Below are positions 1-6,751 of a stretch of 9,045 bases of DNA, in pieces. Position numbers and translations under genes: made by a program. Below the pieces are notes generated by a model. It saw nothing but the letters and a program-made list of their open reading frames with translations, searched no databases and was not told where the DNA came from. Each line of letters opens with the position of its first letter. Positions within the stretch are counted from its first letter, which is position 1. This DNA comes from Lachnospiraceae bacterium UBA1766 (lineage in GTDB: Bacteria; Bacillota; Clostridia; Lachnospirales; Lachnospiraceae), in NCBI GenBank assembly GCA_002314715.1, contig DCGY01000012.1, positions 1 through 9,045 of the forward strand, written 5' to 3'.

Positions 1-80
1 GATGCAGTTAGGTTGAAAAGTTACGTAAATAAGTGCGTTTTGAATTTTTTTGAAATACTATAGCGGAAGCATGAGAAAAT

Positions 81-89
81 TGATATAAT
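81..89 (+). promoter_or_regulatory. Candidate extended -10 promoter of dnaE
   Basis: TGaTATAAT is a perfect -10 hexamer (84-89) preceded by the TG of an extended -10. At a 17-base spacer the -35 position (61-66, tagcgg) does not resemble TTGACA, so the call rests on the extended -10 alone. Transcription would start near 95-97, leaving a leader of about 30 bases before the ATG at 125. That would place the upstream in-frame TTG (92) outside the transcript. Confidence 0.45.
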
Positions 90-108
90 ATTTGTTACAG
101 GTTTTTGC

Positions 109-117
109 GGAGAGGAG
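109..117 (+). promoter_or_regulatory. Ribosome binding site that fixes the dnaE start
   Basis: GGAGAGGAG ends 7 bases before ATG 125. No such site precedes the in-frame TTG at 92, so the ATG is the supported start. Confidence 0.8.
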
Positions 118-124
118 CACGAAA

Positions 125-3100
125 ATGGCTTTTGCACACTTACATGTCCATACGGAATTTTCCCTTTTGGATGGTTCCAATAAGATAAAAGAATATGTGG
201 CCCGGGTAAAAGAATTGGGCATGGACAGCGCGGCGATTACCGATCACGGCGTTATGTACGGTGTGATTGATTTCTATCGTGCCGCCCGTGCGGAGGGCAT
301 TAAACCCATCCTTGGCTGTGAAGTATATGTGGCACCCAATTCCCGCTTTGACAAGGAGGCTACCGGTGGCGAGGAACGTTATCATCATCTGGTACTTCTG
401 GCGGAGAATAATCAAGGATATGCCAACCTGATGAAGATTGTCAGCAAGGGCTTTACGGAGGGCTATTATTATAAGCCACGTGTGGATATGGAGGTCCTTC
501 GGCAGTACCATGAGGGAATTATCGCCCTGTCTGCCTGCTTGGCGGGAGAAGTGCCCAGGTATATTATGAAGGGCTTAAATGACGAAGCTCGCAAGTGCGT
601 ACAGAAATATTTGGATTGCTTCGGCAGAGGCAATTATTTCCTGGAGCTGCAGGATCACGGAATTCCGGAGCAGCGACAGGTCAATATGGAGCTGATGAAA
701 ATCAGCCGTGAAATGGATATTCCGCTGGTGGCTACCAACGATGTTCATTATACCTATGTCCAGGATGCAGACTCCCATGATATCCTGCTTTGTCTGCAGA
801 CCGGCAAGCTCTTAAAGGACGAGAACCGTATGCGTTACGAGGGCGGTCAGTACTATGTGAAGAGCGAGGAAGAAATGAAGGGCTTATTCCCCTATGCCTG
901 GGAGGCAGTGGAGAATACCCAGGTTATTGCCGACCGCTGTAATGTGGAGATTGAGTTTGGCGTAACCAAATTACCGAAATATGAGGTGCCGGAGGGTTAC
1001 ACCTCCTGGACCTATCTGAATAAATTATGTAACGATGGTCTGATTACCCGATACGGTCGTGATTTGCTCCATGTTACCGATCCTTTCGCACCGGTTATCA
1101 TGCCTGCAGACCCGATTTTGTACAATCAGATTCTGGAGGAAACCGGTAAGCGCCCTGCGGGTGAAACCGGACTTTCCCTAAGAGAACGACTGGATTACGA
1201 GTTAAATACCATTCAGACCATGGGATATGTAGACTATTTCCTAATCGTATGGGACTTCATCAATTATGCCAAGGAAAACGGTATTCCGGTAGGCCCGGGA
1301 CGTGGTTCTGCGGCAGGAAGTATCGTATCCTATTGCTTAAAGATTACCAATATTGACCCGATTAAATATAACCTTTTGTTTGAGCGTTTCCTGAATCCGG
1401 AACGTGTCTCCATGCCCGATATTGATATTGACTTCTGCTTCGAAAGAAGACAGGAGGTGATCGATTATGTAGGTCGCAAGTACGGCTCCGACAAGGTGGT
1501 TCAGATTGTTACCTTCGGTACCTTGGCGGCAAAGGGTGTTATCCGGGATGTGGGACGTGTTATGGACCTTCCCTATTCTTATGTGGATTCCATTGCCAAG
1601 ATGATACCGGATGAATTGAATATTACCCTGGAGAGAGCGCTGGAGTTAAATCCGGACTTTCGTAAGCTCTATCAGGAGGACGAGCAGGTACACCGCCTGA
1701 TTGAGATGTGTAAGCGCCTGGAGGGTCTTCCCAGACATACCTCTATGCATGCGGCAGGCGTGGTAATCTGCCAGAAATCCGCAGATGAATTTGTACCCTT
1801 ATCCCGTGGCTCCGACGGTTCCATCACCACCCAGTTTACCATGACTACGCTGGAAGAACTGGGACTTTTGAAGATGGATTTTTTGGGCCTTCGTACCTTA
1901 ACCGTGATTCATGATGCGGTGAAGTTTATCGAGAAGAGCCAGGGAATCCGAATAAATGTAGACGAAATTGATTATAACGATGAGAAGGTTCTGGCCTCCA
2001 TCGGTTCCGGACGAACCGACGGTATTTTCCAGCTGGAAAGTGCGGGTATGAAGAGCTTCATGAAGGAGCTTCGCCCCAAAAATCTGGAGGATATCATTGC
2101 GGGTATTTCCCTGTATCGTCCCGGCCCAATGGATTTTATTCCCAAGTATATTCAGGGTAAGAATAATCATGAAAACATTACCTATTCCTGCCCTCAGTTA
2201 GAGCCTATCCTGGCGCCTACCTACGGCTGTATCGTATATCAGGAGCAGGTTATGCAGATTGTACGGGACCTGGGCGGATATACCCTTGGCCGAAGCGATC
2301 TGGTGCGTCGTGCCATGAGTAAGAAGAAGCAGTACGTAATGGAGAAGGAGCGGGCCAACTTTATCTTCGGTAATGAAGAAGAGGGAGTTCCCGGCTGCGC
2401 GGCCAACGGTATCAGTGAGGAAGTGGCCGGCGAAATCTACAACAACATGATGGACTTCGCCAAATATGCGTTTAATAAATCCCATGCGGCCTGCTATGCG
2501 GTGGTGGCATACCAGACAGCCTATTTGAAATATTATTATCCCGTGGAATTTATGGCAGCGCTTTTGACCTCTGTCATCGATAATCCCAAGAAGGTATCCG
2601 AATACATCTTGGCTTGCAAGAGCTTAAAGATTACCCTTTTGCCACCGGATATCAATCAGGGTGAGGCAGGCTTTAGTGTAGACAAGGGCTGCATCCGTTA
2701 CGCCCTGACGGCCATCAAAAATGTGGGCCGACCGGTGATTGACAGCGTGGTGGAAGAACGGCAGGAAAGAGGACCTTTCACCAGCCTGAAGGATTTTATT
2801 ACCCGTATGACCGCCAGAGATATCAATAAGCGCGTGGTGGAGAATTTTATCAAGGCCGGTGCTTTGGACGGTTTGGGCGGCAACCGCAATCAGTTTATGT
2901 GCGTTTATACCCAGATGATGGACCAGCAGGCCAAGGAAAAGAAAAACAGCCTGGTAGGTCAGATGACCTTGTTTGATATTGCTTCCGAGGAGGATAAGGA
3001 TGATTTCGAGGTGCGTATGCCGGATATCGCCGAGTACCCCAAGGAAATGAAGCTGAACTTTGAGAAGGAAGTGCTGGGTGTTTATGTCAGCGGACATCCC

Positions 3101-3808
3101 ATGGAGGAGTACGAGGAAATTTGGCGCAGGATGATTACCAATACCACCAACGATTTCGCCCTGGATGAGGACACAAACCGCACCCGTGTAAAGGATCAGG
3201 AGATTGCCGTAATCGGAGGTATGGTGGTGGAAAAGAAGGTCAAGTACACCAAGAACGACAAGATTATGGCCTTCTTAAATATAGAAGATTTGGTGGGTAA
3301 CGTCGAGGTTATTGTATTCCCCAGAGACTATGAGAAATACGGCGCAAGCATCATGGAAGACGGTAAAATCTTTATTCGTGGCAGGGTTTCTTTGGAGGAG
3401 GAAAAGGACGGCAAGCTAATCTGCGAGCGAATCCTTACCTTTGAGGAGGCGCAAAACGGAGCAAGCTTTGAACAGCGTTCCTTCAATAATAATTACAACA
3501 ATTATAATCGCAATCCCCAGAGGCCGCTTCCGCAGCAAAAGCCTGCGGCCACCGCTGTTCCCAACGGCGTGTGGATCCAGTTCGCAAACGAGGCAGAGTA
3601 CCGTGAGAAAGAGAAGACACTGCTTTCTGCTATTGCCACCTCGGACGGAAATGATGATGTCGTAATCTTTTTGAAGGATAAGAAGAGTTTTATGGCACTT
3701 CCGCCAAATCGACGGGTGAATGCAGATGAAGCCTTACTCAACGGTTTATATGGAATATTTGGCCAAGAAAATGTCAAAATCCGTAGGAAAACTATTGAAA
3801 ACCAATAA
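125..3808 (+). CDS. dnaE: DNA polymerase III alpha subunit, DnaE type
   Basis: Catalytic subunit of the replicative DNA polymerase, 1227 aa from the ATG at 125; an in-frame TTG at 92 would add 11 residues but lacks a ribosome binding site. Domains in order: an N-terminal PHP domain opening with HLHVH and TDHG (about residues 3-210); the family C polymerase core with GPGRGSAAGS at 390-399, PDIDIDF (aspartates 434 and 436) and KMDFLGLRT (Asp585), which match the E. coli catalytic triad D401/D403/D555; a helix-hairpin-helix region near 840-920; a clamp-binding QMTLF at 946-950; an OB fold near 1026-1110; an Asn/Pro/Gln-rich linker near 1119-1140; and a small C-terminal domain. Clostridia normally also carry PolC, so DnaE may share replication with it; PolC is not in this window. 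The next gene is pfkA. All landmark motifs are present and the frame is unbroken. Confidence 0.97.
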   Translation: MAFAHLHVHTEFSLLDGSNKIKEYVARVKELGMDSAAITDHGVMYGVIDFYRAARAEGIKPILGCEVYVAPNSRFDKEATGGEERYHHLVLLAENNQGYANLMKIVSKGFTEGYYYKPRVDMEVLRQYHEGIIALSACLAGEVPRYIMKGLNDEARKCVQKYLDCFGRGNYFLELQDHGIPEQRQVNMELMKISREMDIPLVATNDVHYTYVQDADSHDILLCLQTGKLLKDENRMRYEGGQYYVKSEEEMKGLFPYAWEAVENTQVIADRCNVEIEFGVTKLPKYEVPEGYTSWTYLNKLCNDGLITRYGRDLLHVTDPFAPVIMPADPILYNQILEETGKRPAGETGLSLRERLDYELNTIQTMGYVDYFLIVWDFINYAKENGIPVGPGRGSAAGSIVSYCLKITNIDPIKYNLLFERFLNPERVSMPDIDIDFCFERRQEVIDYVGRKYGSDKVVQIVTFGTLAAKGVIRDVGRVMDLPYSYVDSIAKMIPDELNITLERALELNPDFRKLYQEDEQVHRLIEMCKRLEGLPRHTSMHAAGVVICQKSADEFVPLSRGSDGSITTQFTMTTLEELGLLKMDFLGLRTLTVIHDAVKFIEKSQGIRINVDEIDYNDEKVLASIGSGRTDGIFQLESAGMKSFMKELRPKNLEDIIAGISLYRPGPMDFIPKYIQGKNNHENITYSCPQLEPILAPTYGCIVYQEQVMQIVRDLGGYTLGRSDLVRRAMSKKKQYVMEKERANFIFGNEEEGVPGCAANGISEEVAGEIYNNMMDFAKYAFNKSHAACYAVVAYQTAYLKYYYPVEFMAALLTSVIDNPKKVSEYILACKSLKITLLPPDINQGEAGFSVDKGCIRYALTAIKNVGRPVIDSVVEERQERGPFTSLKDFITRMTARDINKRVVENFIKAGALDGLGGNRNQFMCVYTQMMDQQAKEKKNSLVGQMTLFDIASEEDKDDFEVRMPDIAEYPKEMKLNFEKEVLGVYVSGHPMEEYEEIWRRMITNTTNDFALDEDTNRTRVKDQEIAVIGGMVVEKKVKYTKNDKIMAFLNIEDLVGNVEVIVFPRDYEKYGASIMEDGKIFIRGRVSLEEEKDGKLICERILTFEEAQNGASFEQRSFNNNYNNYNRNPQRPLPQQKPAATAVPNGVWIQFANEAEYREKEKTLLSAIATSDGNDDVVIFLKDKKSFMALPPNRRVNADEALLNGLYGIFGQENVKIRRKTIENQ

Positions 3809-3823
3809 AAAATAGATTACAAT
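3795..3823 (+). promoter_or_regulatory. Candidate promoter of pfkA overlapping the dnaE 3' end
   Basis: TTGAAA (3795-3800), a 17-base spacer, then TACAAT (3818-3823): 5/6 matches in each hexamer to the sigma-A/sigma-70 consensus. The -35 lies inside the last dnaE codons. Transcription would start near 3829-3831, giving a leader of about 65 bases with two small hairpins. No intrinsic terminator separates dnaE from pfkA, so read-through from dnaE is also possible. Confidence 0.6.
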
Positions 3824-3836
3824 AAACGATTAGAAA

Positions 3837-3849
3837 CGGCATGTTGCCG
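3837..3849 (+). other. Small hairpin in the pfkA leader
   Basis: CGGCA (3837-3841) and TGCCG (3845-3849) pair over a 3-base loop. There is no following T-tract, so it is not a terminator. It would lie near the 5' end of a transcript from the promoter at 3795-3823. Function unknown. Confidence 0.4.
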
Positions 3850-3857
3850 GATGAACT

Positions 3858-3874
3858 TCGCGTAATTTACGCGA
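3858..3874. repeat. Perfect dyad symmetry in the pfkA leader
   Basis: TCGCGTAA (3858-3865) and TTACGCGA (3867-3874) are perfect reverse complements around one central T. In DNA this is a 17-bp operator-like dyad; in RNA it would form a tight hairpin 4 bases upstream of the GGAGG ribosome binding site (3879-3883). It is not followed by a T-run. It could be an operator or an RNA stability or translation element; the sequence does not decide between them. Confidence 0.6.
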
Positions 3875-3894
3875 GAGTGGAGGATACATAACAT

Positions 3895-4869
3895 ATGGCA
3901 AAGGAAATTAAGACAATCGGTGTTTTAACCAGTGGCGGAGATGCTCCCGGAATGAATGCAGCAATTCGTGCAGTTGTTCGTACTGCGCTTGCCAGAGGTT
4001 TAAAGGTTAAAGGTATTAAAAAAGGTTATCAGGGTCTCTTAAACGAAGAGATTATCGATATGGAAGGCAGAAATGTTTCCGATATTATCCAGCGCGGTGG
4101 TACTATTTTAGGTACTGCGAGATGTTTGGAGTTCAAGACCAAAGAAGGTCAACTGAAGGGTGCTGAAATTTGTAGAAAGCATGGTATCGACGGTATCGTT
4201 GTTATCGGTGGTGACGGTTCTTACAGAGGAGCACAGGCTCTTTCCAGAAACGGTATCAACACCATCGGACTTCCCGGAACCATCGACCTTGATATTTCCT
4301 GTACAGAGTACACCATCGGTTTCGATACCGCTGTAAATACCGCTATGCAGGCAATTGATAAGGTAAAGGATACATCTTCTTCTCATGAGCGTTGCAGTAT
4401 TATCGAGGTTATGGGTCGTGATGCAGGCTACATCGCATTGTGGTGTGGTATTGCAAACGGTGCAGAGGATATTCTTCTTCCTGAGAAATACGATTACAAC
4501 GAGCAGGAAATCATCAATAACATCATTGCCAATCGTAAGAAAGGCAAGAGCCATCATATCATCATCAATGCAGAGGGTATCGGACATTCCGTATCTATGG
4601 CAAAGCGTATCGAAGCAGCAACCGGTATTGAAACCCGCGCAACCATCTTAGGTTACATGCAGCGTGGTGGTAGCCCTACCGCAAAGGATCGTTACTTCGC
4701 ATCCATTATGGGTGCTCGTGCAGTAGACATCCTCATCGAGGGTAAGACCAATCGTGTCGTTGGTTTCCAGCATGGCGAGTTCGTAGACTTCGATATCGAA
4801 GAAGCATTGAACATGAACAAGTCTATTGATGAATATCAGTACGAAGTATCCAAATTATTATCTTACTAA
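3895..4869 (+). CDS. pfkA: 6-phosphofructokinase, ATP-dependent type
   Basis: Phosphorylates fructose 6-phosphate to fructose 1,6-bisphosphate, the committed step of glycolysis, in the cytoplasm; the family works as a homotetramer. At 324 aa it is close to the usual 320. The nucleotide loop TSGGDAPGMNAAIR (12-25), GTAR (73-76), GGDGS (105-109) and PGTID (catalytic Asp131) are visible. Gly108, where PPi enzymes carry Asp, and the Gly of PGTID, where PPi enzymes carry Lys, both indicate ATP as phosphate donor. Arg25 and Arg29 match the E. coli effector-site residues R21 and R25, so allosteric control is plausible. Two substitutions stand out: TIDLD in place of the usual TIDND (Leu132), and Tyr254 where E. 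coli has the F6P-binding His249. GGAGG at 3879-3883 sits 11 bases before the ATG, a slightly long spacing. A strong terminator follows. Confidence 0.96.
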   Translation: MAKEIKTIGVLTSGGDAPGMNAAIRAVVRTALARGLKVKGIKKGYQGLLNEEIIDMEGRNVSDIIQRGGTILGTARCLEFKTKEGQLKGAEICRKHGIDGIVVIGGDGSYRGAQALSRNGINTIGLPGTIDLDISCTEYTIGFDTAVNTAMQAIDKVKDTSSSHERCSIIEVMGRDAGYIALWCGIANGAEDILLPEKYDYNEQEIINNIIANRKKGKSHHIIINAEGIGHSVSMAKRIEAATGIETRATILGYMQRGGSPTAKDRYFASIMGARAVDILIEGKTNRVVGFQHGEFVDFDIEEALNMNKSIDEYQYEVSKLLSY

Positions 4870-4881
4870 AATAAGACAAAG

Positions 4882-4909
4882 AAAGGTCGCCAATGAGCGA
4901 CCTTTTTCT
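4882..4909 (+). terminator. Rho-independent terminator of pfkA
   Basis: AAAGGTCGC (4882-4890) pairs perfectly with GCGACCTTT (4897-4905) over a CAATGA loop, running into TTTTTCT. It begins 13 bases after the pfkA stop codon. The 9-bp stem and T-run are typical of a strong intrinsic terminator. Confidence 0.92.
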
Positions 4910-4964
4910 ATAAGAAAAGATTGCGGTGGAAGCACCGGAAACAGACAGAATGAGAGAGCGTGCT

Positions 4965-5753
4965 ATGATTACCAGTATGGCAAACCCCAGAATGAAACAA
5001 ATCGTGGCCTGGAGACAAAAGGCCAAGGAGCGGAAAAGAGATCAAATCTTCATAATCGAAGGTGTGAAGATGTATGAAGAAGCACCCGAAAACTGGATAA
5101 TGGATGTGTATCTGACCGATACGCTGATGGAGAAATGCAAGGAGCGGCCGGGTGTCTTGGAGAAGCTGAAGCGTACCGGCTACGAGCTGGTATCCGAAGA
5201 CGTATTCCAAAAAATTTCGGACACCCAGACCCCCCAGGGAATTCTGTGTGTGCTGCATCAGCCCAAGTATGAACTGGATACTTTATTAAAGAAGGAAAAG
5301 CCTCTGCTGCTCCTGTTGGAGAATTTACAGGACCCCGGCAATTTGGGAACCATTCTTCGTACCGGAGAGGGCGCCGGTGTGACCGGAGTGATCCTCAGCA
5401 GCGGTTGCGTGGACATTTTTAATCCCAAGGTAACCCGTTCCACCATGGGTTCCATTTATCGGGTCCCTTTTCTTTATGTAGAGGATTTGTGTGACACCCT
5501 TCAGGTCATCCAAAAAGCCGGAATTCAGACCTTCGCGGCCCATTTGAAGGGCAAGGAATACTATCAGGACAAGCAGTTTACAGAGGGCTGTGCATTTTTA
5601 ATCGGCAATGAAGGAAACGGGCTGACTGATGAAATATCAGAGCTTGCGGGCAACTACATCAAGATCCCCATGGAGGGAAAAGTGGAGAGCCTGAATGCTG
5701 CCATTGCAGCCTCCTTACTGATGTATGAAGTACACCGACAAAGACACCTGTAA
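4965..5753 (+). CDS. TrmH/SpoU-family RNA 2'-O-ribose methyltransferase
   Basis: A SAM-dependent SPOUT-class enzyme predicted to 2'-O-methylate a ribose in rRNA or tRNA. At 262 aa it has a basic N-terminal substrate-binding segment ending in FIIEGVKMYEEA, then the trefoil-knot domain with all three SpoU motifs: NLQDPGNLGTILRT (120-133), IGNEGNGL (213-220) and IPMEGKVESLNAA (234-246). The invariant Asn126 and Arg132 of motif 1 and the Glu216 and Asn244 regions are present, so it should be active. The target nucleotide cannot be read from sequence; relatives are often named after RlmB or TsnR. The start is uncertain: ATG 4965 gives the MITS N-terminus common in the family and follows a weak GAGAGAG, but ATG 4950 or GTG 4926 would extend it by 5 or 13 residues. 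It lies 55 bases after the pfkA terminator and shows no clear promoter of its own. Confidence 0.92.
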   Translation: MITSMANPRMKQIVAWRQKAKERKRDQIFIIEGVKMYEEAPENWIMDVYLTDTLMEKCKERPGVLEKLKRTGYELVSEDVFQKISDTQTPQGILCVLHQPKYELDTLLKKEKPLLLLLENLQDPGNLGTILRTGEGAGVTGVILSSGCVDIFNPKVTRSTMGSIYRVPFLYVEDLCDTLQVIQKAGIQTFAAHLKGKEYYQDKQFTEGCAFLIGNEGNGLTDEISELAGNYIKIPMEGKVESLNAAIAASLLMYEVHRQRHL

Positions 5754-5770
5754 TATGGAAACGCAAAAAT

Positions 5771-5800
5771 GAGAGCCGGCGAAAAATGCCGTTCTTTCTT
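5771..5800 (+). terminator. Possible weak terminator after the methyltransferase gene
   Basis: CGGC (5777-5780) pairs with GCCG (5788-5791). The stem can extend outward through GAGAG and TTCTT with one bulged C and wobble pairs, and is followed by a pyrimidine-rich TTCTTTCTT. The stem is short and the T-tract interrupted, so termination would be partial at best. It overlaps the proposed proC promoter region. Confidence 0.3.
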
Positions 5801-5801
5801 A

Positions 5802-5807
5802 TATAAT
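5802..5807 (+). promoter_or_regulatory. Candidate -10 element for proC
   Basis: A perfect TATAAT lies 25 bases before the proC ATG. No recognisable -35 exists at 16-18 bases upstream and there is no extended TG. The region is AT-rich, so a chance match is possible. proC may instead be co-transcribed with the methyltransferase gene. Confidence 0.3.
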
Positions 5808-5831
5808 ATAGAAACGAAAGGAAAATAAAAA

Positions 5832-6629
5832 ATGGAAATCGGATTTATCGGACTTGGAAATATGGCATCTGCAATCATCGGCGGTATGCTGGAAAAAGGC
5901 ATCGTAAAAGCAGACGAAGTAATTGGCTATGACAAGAGCGAGGAGGCCGCTGCAAAGGCCGCAGAAAAGTATCAGATTTTGACCGCTTTTGAGATGGAGA
6001 GCGTGGTAAAGGACGTAGATATTTTGTTCCTGGCAGTAAAGCCCCAGGTACTTCCCGCAGTGCTTCCGGAAATCGGCAAGATGATTGAAAAAGAGACCAT
6101 CATCGTAAGTATTGCTGCCGGAAAAACCGTTGCATATTTGGAAGAAAATTTAGGCAGACAGGATTTGAAAATCGTTCGCTGCATGCCCAATACTCCCGCA
6201 CTTGTGCTGGAGGGCTGTACCGGTGTCTGCTCCAATAAAAACGTGTCCGAGGAGGAAATGACCAAGGTGCTGGCAATCCTTTCTTCCTTCGGTAAGGCTG
6301 TACAGGTTACCGAGCAGATGATGGATATCGTAGTGGGCATCAGCGGAAGTTCACCGGCTTATGTATTTATGTTTATCGAGGCTATGGCAGATGCGGCAGT
6401 GCTTGCCGGAATGCCCAGAGCAATGGCTTATACCTTCTGTGCACAGGCTGTTTTGGGCAGTGCCAAATTGCTGTTGGAGACCGGCAAACATCCCGGAGAA
6501 TTAAAGGATATGGTTTGCTCCCCCGCAGGTACCACCATTGAGGCAGTTAAGGTTTTGGAGGAGTGCGGTTTCCGTGCAGGAATTATCGACGCTGTAGAGG
6601 CTTGTATCGACAGGTCCAGGAATTTGTAA
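5832..6629 (+). CDS. proC: Pyrroline-5-carboxylate reductase
   Basis: Reduces 1-pyrroline-5-carboxylate to L-proline with NAD(P)H, the last step of proline synthesis, in the cytoplasm. At 265 aa it is the usual length. The N-terminal Rossmann fold opens with IGFIGLGNMASAI (3-15; GxGxMA type), then LFLAVKPQ and the RCMPNTPA motif that marks the family. The C-terminal helical dimerisation domain carries GISGSSPAYVF (about 169-179), which surrounds the substrate site, and the HPGELKD...SPAGTTIEA signature (220 onward). The protein ends in a short Arg/Asn/Leu tail without truncation. AAAGGAAAA at 5817-5825 lies about 7-9 bases before the ATG. It follows the methyltransferase gene by 78 bases, with a possible weak terminator and a TATAAT between them, so operon membership is open. 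No proA or proB is in the window. Confidence 0.97.
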   Translation: MEIGFIGLGNMASAIIGGMLEKGIVKADEVIGYDKSEEAAAKAAEKYQILTAFEMESVVKDVDILFLAVKPQVLPAVLPEIGKMIEKETIIVSIAAGKTVAYLEENLGRQDLKIVRCMPNTPALVLEGCTGVCSNKNVSEEEMTKVLAILSSFGKAVQVTEQMMDIVVGISGSSPAYVFMFIEAMADAAVLAGMPRAMAYTFCAQAVLGSAKLLLETGKHPGELKDMVCSPAGTTIEAVKVLEECGFRAGIIDAVEACIDRSRNL

Positions 6630-6636
6630 CAAAAAC

Positions 6637-6665
6637 TTGACAAAGATATTTCAATCTGTTAAGAT
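6637..6665 (+). promoter_or_regulatory. Strong promoter upstream of the cell-wall hydrolase gene
   Basis: A perfect TTGACA (6637-6642), a 17-base spacer, and TAAGAT (6660-6665) preceded by TG one base away (6657-6658), making an extended -10. This is the best promoter match in the window. Transcription would start near 6671-6673, leaving about 80 bases of leader before ATG 6752. A second, weaker -10 (AATAAT, 6717-6722, 5/6) lies nearer the gene but lacks a -35; it could be an activator-dependent start. Confidence 0.75.
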
Positions 6666-6680
6666 AACTCCCATAACATT

Positions 6681-6697
6681 TGTAACAATTATGTAAC
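6681..6697 (+). promoter_or_regulatory. WalR (YycF)-type response regulator box
   Basis: TGTAAC (6681-6686), five bases, TGTAAC (6692-6697): an exact fit to the published WalR pattern TGTWAH-N5-TGTWAH. In Bacillus and Staphylococcus that regulator controls wall hydrolases, and the next gene is a secreted wall hydrolase. The half-sites are 11 bp apart, one helical turn. The site is just downstream of the -10 at 6660-6665 and just upstream of AATAAT at 6717-6722, so the sign of regulation depends on which promoter is used. No walR or walK gene is in this window. Confidence 0.6.
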
Positions 6698-6741
6698 AAA
6701 TCCTTTGCAAGTATGTAATAATTGCCTGGGAGAGACAGATT

Positions 6742-6750
6742 GGAGAAGAG
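6742..6750 (+). promoter_or_regulatory. Ribosome binding site that fixes the hydrolase start
   Basis: GGAGAAGAG, with its GGAG core at 6742-6745, sits 6 bases before ATG 6752. The longer reading from an in-frame TTG at 6722 would add ten polar and charged residues ahead of the signal peptide and has no matching site. Confidence 0.8.
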
Positions 6751-6751
6751 A

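Noticed and set aside
1..63. Open frame from base 1 to the TAG at 61-63, possibly the end of an upstream gene.
   Set aside because: Only 20 AT-rich codons with no recognisable C-terminus; a run this short is expected by chance.
92..124. TTG at 92 as the dnaE start.
   Set aside because: No ribosome binding site, and it probably lies upstream of the transcription start; the family N-terminus begins at MAFAHLHVH from ATG 125.
2624..3097. Long minus-strand open frame inside dnaE, and similar ones inside pfkA and the methyltransferase gene.
   Set aside because: They lie wholly within strongly recognised genes and their translations resemble no protein family; they are codon-bias shadows.
4961..4969. 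TGCTATGAT as an extended -10 for the methyltransferase gene.
   Set aside because: It overlaps the preferred ATG, has no -35, and would require a leaderless or shortened protein.
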